Positions 45,025 through 55,423 of a stretch of DNA of 64,000 nucleotides are shown piece by piece. Every line of letters starts with the position of its first letter. Positions within the stretch are counted from its first letter, which is position 1. The position numbers and the translations under genes were made by a program. The notes beneath the pieces were generated by a model. It was not told the DNA's origin. It searched no databases and was given only the letters and a program-made list of their open reading frames with translations. This DNA is from Novipirellula herctigrandis (lineage in GTDB: Bacteria > Planctomycetota > Planctomycetia > Pirellulales > Pirellulaceae), in assembly GCA_007859835.1 (NCBI GenBank), contig SJPJ01000001.1, positions 5,979,375 through 6,043,374 of the forward strand, given 5' to 3'.

Positions 45025-46677
45025 GTGGGCCAAGCTAGTGAACAAAACGGTCGTTATCAGTGGGTGACACCCGGAGATGTCAACGCATTCTTTGGGTTGA
45101 TGCTGGACAACATTGTCGGGCTGCTGTTAATGGTGGCGTTGTTGAGCGGGTTTGGTTTCCCTACCGAGTTTGCGGTTTCACGCATGGTGCCGGGCACAGC
45201 ACTTGGTGTGTTAGTCGGTGATTTGGCGTTCTTTGTTCTGGCCTTTCGGTTAGCAAAGCAAACCGGAAACCGACATGTCACTGCGATGCCTTTGGGGCTC
45301 GACACGCCATCGACTTACGGGATCGTGCTGTTTGTGCTTGGTCCTTCCTATCTGCAAGGCATCGCGTCCGGGCTCGATCCTACCGCCGCCGCCTACCGAA
45401 CTTGGTACATCGGGATTTGGTGCATCGTGCTCAGCGGACTTCTAAAGATAGCCCTCGCTCCGATCACGCAATGGGTCCAGCGAGTTGTGCCGCGGGCGGG
45501 GCTGCTCGGTTCGCTTGCAGCGATTGCTTTGGTCCTCATTGGCTTCCTGCCGTTGACGGAAATCTTGGGGCATCCGTTGCCCGGGTTTTTGGCTCTCGTG
45601 ATTGTTCTCACCACGTTGGTTGCGAAAATTCCGTTGCCCGGACGAACGCCCGGGACACTTGGTGCGTTGTTGATCGCAGGCACGGTTTACTACTTGTTGT
45701 GTTTCGTCGATGGCAGTGGCTATTCGTTCCCTCAGAGCCCAGCGAGTGCATGGTTCCCTTCCGAGTGGTTAGAGAGTTACACATTCGCGTGGGTGGCGGC
45801 GTTGCCAGATGCGGTTGCTTACTTGCCTATTGCGTTTCCGTTTGCGATTGCAACGATCGTCGGTGGCATCGATTGCACGGAGAGTGCAGCAAGCGTCGGA
45901 GACGAGTACGACACTCGAACCGTCATTGGGATTGAAGGCGTGGCCACGTTGCTTGCAGGCTTGTCAGGTGGCGTGATTCAAACGACGCCCTATATCGGGC
46001 ACCCAGCTTACAAAGCGATGGGAGGCCGAGCGGCCTACACACTTGCAACGGCGCTTTTGGTGGGGTCGGCGGGCCTCGTTGGATACTTCGGTTTATTGAA
46101 TGCGTGGATCCCGAAGCCAGTTGTCTTTCCGATTCTTGTTTTCATTGGATTGGAAATCACCGCACAAAGTTTTTTGGCAACGCCTCGACGGCATTACGCC
46201 GCCGTGGCACTAGCCTGTTTGCCTGCACTTGCGTTCTTGGCGATGAGTATTCCTGGGCGCATCCTTAGCGATGCTGCACTGGGGACAGCGAATGTTTCGG
46301 TTGCGTCCCTGGACTCTTCGTTGCAGCATGACATGACGACCCTTGGGATGCTGAGTAGTGGTTTTATCTTGACGAGTTTGTTGTGGGCGTGGTGTTTAGC
46401 CGCTGCGATCGATCGTCGACTCAAACTTGCCGGAGTTGTGCTGCTTGTAGCAGCCGGATTGACTGCGTTTGGTGTTATCCATTCGCCGTTGGCGGGGAAC
46501 CGTTTGTTCGTTCCCTTTGGTCCGGAATCTTGGGGTGACATCGTTCTAGGCGCCGAGGACCAAAAACGAGTCCTCGAGTTCTTTGCTGGTTACGTCGTGT
46601 CTGCGCTGCTATTGATTGCTTGGTCGTACTATCCCGCAGCCGGTGCGTCCGAAATCGACGTTGCGGAATACTCATGA
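45025..46677 (+). CDS. NCS2 / AzgA-like permease
   Basis: A 550-residue polytopic membrane protein with about 12-14 hydrophobic helices. The segments GGIDCTESAASVGDEYDTRT and SGGVIQTTPYIGHPAYKAMG sit where NCS2 purine permeases of the AzgA branch have their substrate-site helices and loops. Purine or another small polar substrate is likely, but the residues differ enough that I cannot name it. The GTG at 45025 follows GTGAAAGATTCTT. avtA follows after 101 bp on the same strand and may be cotranscribed. Confidence 0.75.
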   Translation: MGQASEQNGRYQWVTPGDVNAFFGLMLDNIVGLLLMVALLSGFGFPTEFAVSRMVPGTALGVLVGDLAFFVLAFRLAKQTGNRHVTAMPLGLDTPSTYGIVLFVLGPSYLQGIASGLDPTAAAYRTWYIGIWCIVLSGLLKIALAPITQWVQRVVPRAGLLGSLAAIALVLIGFLPLTEILGHPLPGFLALVIVLTTLVAKIPLPGRTPGTLGALLIAGTVYYLLCFVDGSGYSFPQSPASAWFPSEWLESYTFAWVAALPDAVAYLPIAFPFAIATIVGGIDCTESAASVGDEYDTRTVIGIEGVATLLAGLSGGVIQTTPYIGHPAYKAMGGRAAYTLATALLVGSAGLVGYFGLLNAWIPKPVVFPILVFIGLEITAQSFLATPRRHYAAVALACLPALAFLAMSIPGRILSDAALGTANVSVASLDSSLQHDMTTLGMLSSGFILTSLLWAWCLAAAIDRRLKLAGVVLLVAAGLTAFGVIHSPLAGNRLFVPFGPESWGDIVLGAEDQKRVLEFFAGYVVSALLLIAWSYYPAAGASEIDVAEYS

Positions 46678-46778
46678 TGAATTGAATCGCAGGGCATTTG
46701 CGGTAGGTTCAATCTTGGGCTACCTACGCTACGATAGTGCGCTTCGTAGCTCTTTTGAAATTGAATGGTAGGTCCGTG

Positions 46779-48065
46779 ATGGTTTGGGAATTATCTAAAT
46801 TCGGTCAACAACTTGGCTGTGGCAGTGGGATCGGCGAGTTGATGGATGACCTTGGCCATGCCTTGGCCAAAGGTGGTGACCGCGTACGCATGCTCGGTGG
46901 CGGTCAGCCGGCTCATATTCCCCATATGGATACGATATGGCGAAAACGGATGCAAGAAATTGTCGACGAACCGGGTCAGCTTGAACACGCGTTGGGCCAC
47001 TATGAACCGCCCGCAGGCAACCCCGAATTCCGGGTTGCGGTTGCCAACCTGTTTCGCGAGGAATTCGGATGGGATGTTGGAGCAGAGAATATTGGCGTGA
47101 CCGCCGGCGGCCAAACAGCGTTCTTCATGTTGTTCAATGCCTTGGCTGGTTCCTTCCAAGACGGTAAACGAAAGAAGATCCTTTTGCCGCTTGTTCCCGA
47201 GTATATCGGTTACGCAAACCAATCGGTTGATAGTGGAACCGATTCAGGCGATAGCCTTTTTCATGCGGTCAAACCTCGCATCGAGATGACGGGCGATCAT
47301 GAGTTTAAATACCGTGTCGATTTTGATGCTTTGGAATTGACCGATGATATCGCCGCTGTTTGTGTTTCGCGTCCGACCAATCCTACTGGGAATGTTTTGA
47401 CCGATGCCGAAGTTGAGCAATTGGCTGATTTGTGTTCGGAAAAACAGATTCCGCTGATCATCGACAACGCCTACGGTGCGCCCTTTCCCGGTGCGATCTA
47501 TACCGAGGTGACGCCCGTTTGGAATGAGAACATTATTCTGACTCTGAGTTTGTCCAAACTTGGTTTGCCCGGAACACGCACGGGGATTGTGATCGCACAA
47601 CCCGAAGTCATCCGTTGGCTCTCGTCGATGATGTCAATCATTGGACTAGCGAACGCTAACATCGGTCAAGCTTTGGTGGCACCCTTGATTGAAAATCGCG
47701 AAGTACTGCGTCTGAGCAAAGAAGTCGTTCAACCGTTTTACAGCGAGAAGTCTCGGCAAGCACAAAGTTGGGTCCGCGAGTTCTTTGATGATTCCCTTCC
47801 CTATCAAATTCATCGTAATGAAGGAGCGTTCTTTCTTTGGATGTGGTTCAAAGATTTGCCCATCACTTCGTTTGAACTTTATGAACGATTAAAGCAGCGT
47901 GATGTGTTGGTCGTGCCCGGGAACTATTTTTTCTTTGGGCTCGACGATTCCAAGTGGAGGCATCGTGACGAGTGCATCCGCGTGACTTTCACCATGCCTG
48001 AAGAAACGGTGCGAGATGGCTACCGAATCATCGCCGAAGAAGTGAGCAAGGCCTACGCGGAATAG
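46779..48065 (+). CDS. avtA: Valine-pyruvate aminotransferase AvtA
   Basis: PLP-dependent class I aminotransferase interconverting valine and pyruvate with 2-ketoisovalerate and alanine. The 428-residue product shows the AvtA-type N-terminus FGQQLGCGSGIGELMDDLG, the ALGHYEPPAGNPEFR substrate region, SRPTNPTGNVLT, and the PLP lysine at 260 in SLSKLGLPGTRTG. The ATG at 46779 follows GGTAGG; the frame is open a little further upstream without similarity. An upstream permease may share its mRNA. Confidence 0.9.
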   Translation: MVWELSKFGQQLGCGSGIGELMDDLGHALAKGGDRVRMLGGGQPAHIPHMDTIWRKRMQEIVDEPGQLEHALGHYEPPAGNPEFRVAVANLFREEFGWDVGAENIGVTAGGQTAFFMLFNALAGSFQDGKRKKILLPLVPEYIGYANQSVDSGTDSGDSLFHAVKPRIEMTGDHEFKYRVDFDALELTDDIAAVCVSRPTNPTGNVLTDAEVEQLADLCSEKQIPLIIDNAYGAPFPGAIYTEVTPVWNENIILTLSLSKLGLPGTRTGIVIAQPEVIRWLSSMMSIIGLANANIGQALVAPLIENREVLRLSKEVVQPFYSEKSRQAQSWVREFFDDSLPYQIHRNEGAFFLWMWFKDLPITSFELYERLKQRDVLVVPGNYFFFGLDDSKWRHRDECIRVTFTMPEETVRDGYRIIAEEVSKAYAE

Positions 48066-48255
48066 GCCCCCAAAAAAGTCACAAATGGCGGAAGTCTCGC
48101 TGCTTGGCAGAGTTTCCGGGGAACATTTGTCGTCAAAACCAGCATCATTGGACTTTTTGTGCGTATTGTTGGCACACCGATGGTCTCTAAAAGCTAGAGA
48201 ATAGTAGGAAGGAGTGAGTGTTTTGTTTTTTGGCTAGCGTTCGGTTGAGACCACG

Positions 48256-51200
48256 ATGCTTAGCGTATTTATCGGTATTTTCGTAGTTTGGGTGGTTGTG
48301 ACCGTTCTCGGTCACGCTAGTTGGGTGATCGTTGCGAATCTGTATCGCGCGATCTTCGGATTGAGTGATCCGCGGGACAGGACGTTCAACCAGGATCCGT
48401 TTGTATTGGATCGCAACCGTAGTGACCGCCTAGCAGCTTGTCGGGTCGCTGATCGCCTGCTTGGCGCAGAGCTGATTGATCCAACGGAACATCAGTCGCT
48501 GCGAGAAAAGTTGGCCGAACTCAATTCGGTTGAAACGGAACGCCTCTCTATCAATACGCCAAATCAGGGGTTGGCGCCCGAGGGCGTCCGGAGTCTCGAT
48601 TGGTCCGTTCCGCTGAACACGACTGCAAGCGATATTGAAAACGATACCGAACCCCCAATTGTAGCGGAGTTGGTTCACGAGCCGTCCGCCCTTCACGCTG
48701 GTACCGCGTCATCGTTTCGCCCCATCGAAGTCGAACCGTCGGTTGCGGCACAAGAAAAAATTCCGACAACTGAAGTTTCGGCGATCTCCAAGGCCGAGAT
48801 CATTCGGTCCTTCTTGGCGACGCATAATATTCGTTGGGGCGAATTGGTCGCCGGAATGCTTATCGTTGTTTGCTCGATCGGGTTGGTGATTAGTTTATGG
48901 AACACGTTGATGGCGACCCATCGAGTGGTTCCTTCATTGATCTTGTTGGCGGGAAACGCGGCGATCTTTGCGGCGGGACTCTACACCCTGTCGCGATGGA
49001 AACTACGGCATACCTCTCGCGCGGTTCTGGTGATCGCGACCGTGTTGGTGCCGTTAAGTATTCTGGCGGGTTTGGCTGCGGTTGGACGGCCAACCGAATC
49101 CGTGCAATTGGATGATCCGATCACTTTGGTTGCTCTGTTCGGTGGCGCGGTGGTTTACTTGGTCCTGCTGCGATTGGGAGCAAAGGCACTCGTCGGTCGA
49201 CCAGGGGCAACCGCGATGGTGTTGTCGGTCGCAGGTCCGTCGGTCGTGTTACCAATTGTGCCCGCTGCGTGGCGAGTTTTTGATAGTAGTGCTGGATGGG
49301 TGGTCGCCGTGGGGGCGTTTTCGATCATCGCTGCGATGGGATTTGCTTTGTTTAAACGAACAAGCAAGAACCGATTGATGGGGGCAACTGCGGGTCGCAA
49401 CTTGCTTTTGATGATGTTCGTTGGTCTGTTTGCATTGGCCGTGTCTGTTGGCTACGCCATCTTCATGGTTGGTTCTGGTGCCGATTCGCTAATGCGAATT
49501 GCCATTGCCGTCGTGCCTGCTTTGGTTGGACTAGCCGCCGCCGGACAGGTGCTCACGATGCAAGCTTCTCGTTCGATACATGCGATGATCGGAATGGTCA
49601 TCACTGTATTGACCATGGCGGCATGTTGGACGATTTTGCCTGCGGCGATCCAAACTTGGAATTGGACCTGGGTATGGGCTGGCGTGCTCTCGGTCAGCAC
49701 CTTGACGGTAGCGTGGATATTACGGAAACCGCAGTGGTTGGCGGCGTCTACCATGCCGGTCGGGATTGCTTTTGTATTGTCATCAACGGTTTGGATGCGA
49801 GATGTCGCATGGGCATCGCTGCCGTTTTGGGTGCGGCTTATCAGTGGCGAAGCGATGATCGCTGCGATTCTTTTTGCTGCAATTCTGTTCGGACTCAGTT
49901 GGATAGTCCGCCAATCTGATCAACAACGTTGGTTAGGAAATGCTTCGCTCTTATGGGGTGGCGTTTCCTTCGGTATCGCCGCTTGCTTAGCCATCGGTCC
50001 CGCCTGGCTGCTAGGCTCCGCGTCGGCGTGGGCCGTGACGGTGGTTTTAGCCGCGGGATCCATTGTCGTATCCGCGCTCGCGTCGCGGTACCGTGCATTC
50101 GCATATATAGCGATTGCTCTTGTGGGATTGTCATGGGATTCCGTGTTGAAACCGATCGCATTGTTCACGCCAAGTATCCTGGCGGATTCACGCACGTGGA
50201 TGCAATACGGATTAGCTCTCTCTGGTACGTTGCTCTTGTTGCGCGAGGGAATGTGGTTCGGCACCAAAGCTGAGACACGCCGCTATACGTGTCAGTCGCA
50301 AAGTATGTCTACATGGATTTCGGCCTCGGTTGTTTGCTCTGGCGCAACATCGATTCTCGCATGCTTTGTCGCCGCGTTCGATTGGAGTGTTTCGGCGACA
50401 GCACTCGCGGTAGCGTCCGCGTTGATGCTTTGGGCTGCGACTACCAACCGATCATCGTTGGTGTTAGGTCTTTCGCAATTTGCGTCAGTCGCTGTTGCGA
50501 TCGTAATCGGTTACGAAATCTATCAAGCCGAATTGTTTTCGATTCCGTCATGGGCGAGCGGTGCCGCGCCATGGTATTGGGGGATCTTGTGGGCTGTCGT
50601 TGCAATGGTGTGGTTTTTTATCCGAGAATTCGCATCGATCTCCATCACGCGTCCAAGACTAGGATTCATCGCGAAAGACCAGGGATCACCGAGACAAATG
50701 GTCGACGGCGCGGCAGTGCTCTTTAGCATCACAAACGTTGTGATAGGTGTCGCAGTGGCATTCGGGATGAGTTTGTTGGCGGTTGCCAGCGGTGACGCAT
50801 TTTCGATGGGAATCCACGTCAGCGTTCCACTTTTGTCACTAGTGATGGTCGGCATCGCAGCGGCTTGGTGGGGGCATTTGGACGAACATCGATGGCCATC
50901 GATGAATAACCACCAAAGCATCGTTCTGTTTGCGGCAATCGTTGTATGGTGTGCCATTCAATTCGCTGAAATGTTGACTTTGGATCCAATATTGCGATTG
51001 ATCGCGGCAACGACATTCGCGGCCGTTGTCGTGCAATTGGCAAATGTGTCGTTGAATAAAACGTCACCCAAAATCGAGTTCCTCGCTAAACCTTTGCCGC
51101 TGGCGATCACGGCGGGTCTGGTTGGCATCTCGTCGCTGGTGATGTTGTGGTTTCATTGGGCTGGGCCAATCGTCGACGGGTGGAAAGCCACACCAATCCC

Positions 51201-54087
51201 CACTGCGGCAGTCGTTGTTTGGTGGCTGGTTGCATCGGCATGTTTGTATATGGCAAGTCAAAAAACGAATCAATCTTCGCTGGCAATCGGCTCTGCGATT
51301 TTGGCCCCTGCGGCAGTGGCGATTGCGGTTCCCGCATTTTCACTTGTTCATCCGGTTGTTTGGATCCAAGTCGCTGCATTGGCGTCGCTGGTTTGGATGG
51401 TGATCGCATGCACGCTGTCGATGCGTACCCGTTTCGAAAACGATGAGCGTGCCCTTAGCGGTTCGTTTGCATTCCTCTTAGTCGTTGGGATAGCGAGTGC
51501 GCTCGCAAAGATCGTTGAGATTCTATTGGACGTCGATTCGCTTGCGATTGCATCCGGTCCAGTAGCGTTGTTGGTTTCCACGATTGCGATTGGTATGTGG
51601 GCCGTTCTTGGATGGCCGTCCTTCGGGGAAACACAAGGTTTAACCAAACGTCTGTCGTGGCCAATGGCGTTTAGTTTGATTGCTGGGCAATTGGCATGGG
51701 GACTGGAAACGACGGATATTCTTCCATCAAGTTTGGCGTTTCATTTCGTCGCGGTCGTGTGGTTGGTCAGCTGTATTGCGTCCGCAGTGGAGTATCAGAG
51801 CCGAAACACAACCGTAGCACTTTTTCATGCGATTGCCATGAGCGTGATTGTTTGTTTTATGGCAATGCTCCACGATTCGAACGCAAGTGTGGAAATGGAG
51901 TGGATCGGTTTGGTCGCGTGTGTTGTCGCCGGAGCAATCGTCGTGATCATTGGCAGGAAACCTCTCGTTTCCATCGTTTGCAACCACAGTCAACGAATCC
52001 TAAGTTGGTTCACGGTTTTCGCGGGAGGTTATTTATTCACACAACTCGGCGACGGATACTCGCTCTCAGCAGAAGCGGTGTGGACTGCGTTTGTGCTTTG
52101 GTTGGCCTCATGGGTTATTGCTTGGCGGGCATTCTGTGTTTGTCGGAAAATGAATGCGACGATGAACGTTGGGTCTCTCGCAGATCGAGAGCTGTCTTCG
52201 TTATTGGTCTTGTTCATCGTTGGTGAATTGGTTTGGGTTGCGATTTTTGGCGACAGGTCAAGCCTTCCGTTTAGGCAGGACTCATTCTTGTGGGCGAGAT
52301 TAGCCGGCTATGCACTGGTAGCCGTTTCGACATTCCTGCGAGGTGATCAACGGTTGATTTGGCAGGGCGCGTTCACAATGTTGATTGGAGTTGCCGCAAT
52401 CGTTGTCACAGGTTTCTCTGAATTGTTTGATCTTGGCATTGTTCAACGACATATGGTGCTAATGGTCGCAACGGGATTTGCGTTAATGATGGTCGTGTTT
52501 AGCCTTAGGCCATTGTTTAAAACCATTGTTGCTCTATCGCGATCAGTCAACGTCGCCTCCCCGGTTCGGCTTGCACGACTTGCGCGTTCAGTGGAACAGG
52601 TTGCATTCGTGGTCGCCGTCCTTGGTGGCGTGGTGTCGATCGGAATGATCTTTGGCCGGGTTGATCCCGCGACGATTCGTGTGACTATCATCACTGTTGC
52701 AATGGCGGCCATCGCCTACTTCGAGTTGTCCGAATTGACCTCTCAAAACCGTTTGCGTTATTTCGCGGTAATGATCGGCCTTTTTTCGGTGAGCTTGTGG
52801 GCGAGTGTGGTGGATGGCGGGCAGGCCTATCCTTGGCTTGTTGGTTCGATGCAGTGGCTTGTTGGGGGGCTGTTTGCGACAGTGACTTTGCTGTTTGTTG
52901 TACCAAGGTTGCTTGGGCACACGACCATTGCGCGTTGGCAACCCGCAATGCGAAGCGGTGCGATTGTTAGCGGTGCTGCTACCTGCGTCTCGCTATTTGC
53001 GATGTTGGCAATCGAAGCGGTCGTTCGGGATGCGGACGGAATCGGTGAGATTTCGCGGACGCTGGTCATCGGCGTCGGTGTGATTTTGGTCCTGCTGAGC
53101 CTGTTGTCAGCATTGGTTGCCATTTTGACGGGGCCCGGTTTTTCGCTTCGCGAAACGCTCTTGCTTTCGGATCGTCAACGACAAGTTTTGGTTGTGGTGT
53201 CTCAAGCGATTGCCGCGATCGCATGGTTGCATCTTTTTCTCTGCAAGACGCATCTTGCGTTCTTGGGACTACGAGCCTATTGGCCTTACATCGTAATGCT
53301 GATTTCTTTCGCCGGAGTGGGAGCAACTGAGTGGGCGAAACGCCGCAAAGACAAAGTGTTGTCTGCCACGCTGGCTCCAACAGCGTTGTATTTGCCGCTG
53401 ATTCCGGCAATCGGATTTTGGCTAAGCAGTTTCGCGGTGGGTGGAGAAGCGAGTCAGTGGTCGTGGATGTTTATTGGCGGTAAGGTTCCCTACGCTTTGC
53501 TTCTGGCAATCGGGTCGGCCTATTACATCGGATTGTCCTTGATGTGGAAGCACGCTTTCCCAAGGATCACTGCGATCGTGCTTGGAAACGCCGCTTTGTG
53601 GGTGGTGTTGGTGCAAATGCCGGGTTGGAGTTTTCTGGCCCATCCGCAAGCATGGCTCATTCCACCAGCCGTTTGTATTTTGGTCGTCGCTCATTTTTAT
53701 CGAGATCGTTTGCAGCCGAATTTGGCAACTGCCATTCGCTATGGCATGACGTTGGTTATCTACGTTAGTAGTACCGCCGACATGCTATTGCAGCAAATTG
53801 GCAGCAGTATTAGCGGCCCAATCGTTCTGGTTATTTTGGCTCTTGCCGGAATGTTAGCAGGAGTCGTTCTGAGAGTGCGTCCGTTTTTGTATTTGGGAGC
53901 TAGCTTTGTGTTTATTGGAGTGGCTAGTATGGTCCGGCACGCACAAGTTTCGATCGATGCCGTTTGGCCATGGTGGGCGTTCGGCATCACGACCGGCGTC
54001 TTGCTGCTCGCAGGACTAATGTGGATCGAAAAGAACAAACCACGTCTTCGCCAATACGCCAACACACTCTCAAGTTGGGATGCCTAA
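48256..54087 (+). CDS. Giant polytopic membrane protein, unknown
   Basis: A single 1943-residue frame. One N-terminal membrane helix (about 3-22) is followed by a polar segment (about 30-185) with a helical stretch CRVADRLLGAELIDPTEHQS that looks like a small regulatory region. From about residue 190 (FLATHNIRWGELVAGMLIVV) to the end the protein is almost continuous hydrophobic helices, several tens in number, with very short loops and no large soluble domain. I see no ATP-binding, protease or transferase motif. The general look recalls DUF2157/DUF2339-type predicted membrane proteins, but much larger; that link is weak. It is flanked by avtA and by a bidirectional hairpin pair. Codon use appears continuous, so I treat it as one gene. 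Confidence 0.85.
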   Translation: MLSVFIGIFVVWVVVTVLGHASWVIVANLYRAIFGLSDPRDRTFNQDPFVLDRNRSDRLAACRVADRLLGAELIDPTEHQSLREKLAELNSVETERLSINTPNQGLAPEGVRSLDWSVPLNTTASDIENDTEPPIVAELVHEPSALHAGTASSFRPIEVEPSVAAQEKIPTTEVSAISKAEIIRSFLATHNIRWGELVAGMLIVVCSIGLVISLWNTLMATHRVVPSLILLAGNAAIFAAGLYTLSRWKLRHTSRAVLVIATVLVPLSILAGLAAVGRPTESVQLDDPITLVALFGGAVVYLVLLRLGAKALVGRPGATAMVLSVAGPSVVLPIVPAAWRVFDSSAGWVVAVGAFSIIAAMGFALFKRTSKNRLMGATAGRNLLLMMFVGLFALAVSVGYAIFMVGSGADSLMRIAIAVVPALVGLAAAGQVLTMQASRSIHAMIGMVITVLTMAACWTILPAAIQTWNWTWVWAGVLSVSTLTVAWILRKPQWLAASTMPVGIAFVLSSTVWMRDVAWASLPFWVRLISGEAMIAAILFAAILFGLSWIVRQSDQQRWLGNASLLWGGVSFGIAACLAIGPAWLLGSASAWAVTVVLAAGSIVVSALASRYRAFAYIAIALVGLSWDSVLKPIALFTPSILADSRTWMQYGLALSGTLLLLREGMWFGTKAETRRYTCQSQSMSTWISASVVCSGATSILACFVAAFDWSVSATALAVASALMLWAATTNRSSLVLGLSQFASVAVAIVIGYEIYQAELFSIPSWASGAAPWYWGILWAVVAMVWFFIREFASISITRPRLGFIAKDQGSPRQMVDGAAVLFSITNVVIGVAVAFGMSLLAVASGDAFSMGIHVSVPLLSLVMVGIAAAWWGHLDEHRWPSMNNHQSIVLFAAIVVWCAIQFAEMLTLDPILRLIAATTFAAVVVQLANVSLNKTSPKIEFLAKPLPLAITAGLVGISSLVMLWFHWAGPIVDGWKATPIPTAAVVVWWLVASACLYMASQKTNQSSLAIGSAILAPAAVAIAVPAFSLVHPVVWIQVAALASLVWMVIACTLSMRTRFENDERALSGSFAFLLVVGIASALAKIVEILLDVDSLAIASGPVALLVSTIAIGMWAVLGWPSFGETQGLTKRLSWPMAFSLIAGQLAWGLETTDILPSSLAFHFVAVVWLVSCIASAVEYQSRNTTVALFHAIAMSVIVCFMAMLHDSNASVEMEWIGLVACVVAGAIVVIIGRKPLVSIVCNHSQRILSWFTVFAGGYLFTQLGDGYSLSAEAVWTAFVLWLASWVIAWRAFCVCRKMNATMNVGSLADRELSSLLVLFIVGELVWVAIFGDRSSLPFRQDSFLWARLAGYALVAVSTFLRGDQRLIWQGAFTMLIGVAAIVVTGFSELFDLGIVQRHMVLMVATGFALMMVVFSLRPLFKTIVALSRSVNVASPVRLARLARSVEQVAFVVAVLGGVVSIGMIFGRVDPATIRVTIITVAMAAIAYFELSELTSQNRLRYFAVMIGLFSVSLWASVVDGGQAYPWLVGSMQWLVGGLFATVTLLFVVPRLLGHTTIARWQPAMRSGAIVSGAATCVSLFAMLAIEAVVRDADGIGEISRTLVIGVGVILVLLSLLSALVAILTGPGFSLRETLLLSDRQRQVLVVVSQAIAAIAWLHLFLCKTHLAFLGLRAYWPYIVMLISFAGVGATEWAKRRKDKVLSATLAPTALYLPLIPAIGFWLSSFAVGGEASQWSWMFIGGKVPYALLLAIGSAYYIGLSLMWKHAFPRITAIVLGNAALWVVLVQMPGWSFLAHPQAWLIPPAVCILVVAHFYRDRLQPNLATAIRYGMTLVIYVSSTADMLLQQIGSSISGPIVLVILALAGMLAGVVLRVRPFLYLGASFVFIGVASMVRHAQVSIDAVWPWWAFGITTGVLLLAGLMWIEKNKPRLRQYANTLSSWDA

Positions 54088-54206
54088 GAGCAGAGTGTGA
54101 TTGAAACGAAAGCCTCGGTGGCTAGTTGAGTGGAAGAGTCTGTGGCGAGGTGACGGTGCGGCGACACATGTAACGTAGTCGCTCCGCTCGTTGGTGCTGC
54201 GAGGTT

Positions 54207-54248
54207 TGCTGGGTGCAGTCCCAGCAGTCCACGTCGCAAGACGTGGAC
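54207..54248. terminator. Double hairpin between convergent genes
   Basis: Two adjacent perfect hairpins: TGCTGGG / CCCAGCA (54207-54226, 6-base loop) and GTCCACGTC / GACGTGGAC (54227-54248, 9-bp stem, GCAA tetraloop of the GNRA type). They lie between the end of the giant membrane protein and the end of the EtfA-like gene, so a bidirectional stop is likely, although no T-run follows. The stable GNRA-capped stem could instead be an RNA-processing or mobile palindrome. Confidence 0.65.
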
Positions 54249-54283
54249 GTTATCTAAGGGTTGGCGGAGTCTTGTTCGGCCGC

Positions 54284-55318
54284 TTAGCCTTTGGACAGCA
54301 AGTCATTGACTTTCTTCATCACCTCAAAGGCATCGGCGACATACAGCACGTCTGCTTTGCCTTGTGCCCAACTGCAATTCGGGTCCATGTTGATTGCACG
54401 ACGCTGGTTGATAAATCGCCAACCAACCACGTGTGGCTCTTCACCATGGCAACACGTCGCCAAACCCTTAGGGTGACGTGGCGTTGAGCCTGTTTGGCCG
54501 ACTTGGTTCATGTGGCTGAGGAAGCCCATGACTGCCTGGCCTTCGGCGTCTTGATCGACCAACGACTTGCTGCTGCCGAGCGAGGCTTGTGTTGAATCGA
54601 GGAACTCGAGAAGCAGTTGCTCTGCGTCGGGTACATGCGTTTGTCCGTCCGCTTGTTTTTTGGTCCAGCCGGCTCCCGCGACGAGCAGCAAGTCAGCTTC
54701 GGGGCGAATGGTTTGAGTATCGGAATCGGTTGCTTTTGTACCGATGACGCGAGTGCGTGTCGCTCCGCCGTCGAGTTCCACTGCGAGAATTTCGACCTGG
54801 GCCGTTCCAGTGTCGCCTTTCCAGGCATCGTAGACTCCTGCGGCGATCGATAGAAACCATGGGCTTTGATCGCGAGTGAGCGTGGCGACCATCCGTTGAC
54901 GGTAGTACCAGCGTTGGATTTGAGCTTGGCCATCCTCGACCGACATTCCGGTTACTTGAGTGTCGATGCAACCGTCGCATCGATTGGCGACCCCCGGTAG
55001 CACTCGAGTCACACGGGAAGTCGCGGGGGCAAGTATGACAGTCGCTTCGCTTGCCTTCACCAGTTCGGTGATTGCCAGTGCGTCGCTTCCGTAACGCGAA
55101 ACGCCGAATTCGCTTCCCGCGACGGCGAGGAATCGATCCGCACCACAAGAAGCGATTGCATCGGCAGCGGCTTGGACATCGTGGCCGATGAGTCCAACGG
55201 TGAGTGTCGCGTCACCGAGCGAGCCCTTTAATTGGCGGGCTGCTTCGAGTGCTTCTAACGCAGGTTTACAGAGCGTGCCATCGGCTTCGGTGTGAGCCAC
55301 ATATAAGATTGACGCCAT
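54284..55318 (-). CDS. Divergent EtfA-like electron transfer flavoprotein alpha subunit
   Basis: A 344-residue protein of the ETF alpha family. The N-terminal domain (SILYVAHTEADGTLCKPALE) and the C-terminal FAD domain are both present. The FAD segment retains SHMNQVGQTGSTPRHPKGLA and a late RAINMDPNCSWAQGKADVLY, where canonical EtfA has a GQTG-(K/T)-TV loop and an AINxDPxAPIF motif, so the FAD pocket is altered. It is the last gene of the minus-strand set ACAD, FixC-like, EtfB-like, EtfA-like. It is much less canonical than the EtfA at 62149. Confidence 0.82.
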   Translation of the reverse strand: MASILYVAHTEADGTLCKPALEALEAARQLKGSLGDATLTVGLIGHDVQAAADAIASCGADRFLAVAGSEFGVSRYGSDALAITELVKASEATVILAPATSRVTRVLPGVANRCDGCIDTQVTGMSVEDGQAQIQRWYYRQRMVATLTRDQSPWFLSIAAGVYDAWKGDTGTAQVEILAVELDGGATRTRVIGTKATDSDTQTIRPEADLLLVAGAGWTKKQADGQTHVPDAEQLLLEFLDSTQASLGSSKSLVDQDAEGQAVMGFLSHMNQVGQTGSTPRHPKGLATCCHGEEPHVVGWRFINQRRAINMDPNCSWAQGKADVLYVADAFEVMKKVNDLLSKG

Positions 55319-55357
55319 AACGATTTCTGTCCTTCAGATTAATGATAGATCATGTGT

Positions 55358-55401
55358 GCCAGGGCATTGCCTGGCGAAGAGCATGCCAGGGCGAGTCCTG
55401 G
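55358..55401. repeat. Paired small palindromes between EtfB-like and EtfA-like genes
   Basis: GCCAGG-GCATTG-CCTGGC at 55358-55375 and CCAGG-GCGAGT-CCTGG at 55386-55401: two hairpins sharing the CCAGGGC core. They occupy the 105-bp gap of the operon and may be REP-like elements or attenuate the downstream EtfA-like gene. Confidence 0.6.
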
Positions 55402-55423
55402 TCTACCGATTGTTTTAATTCGC

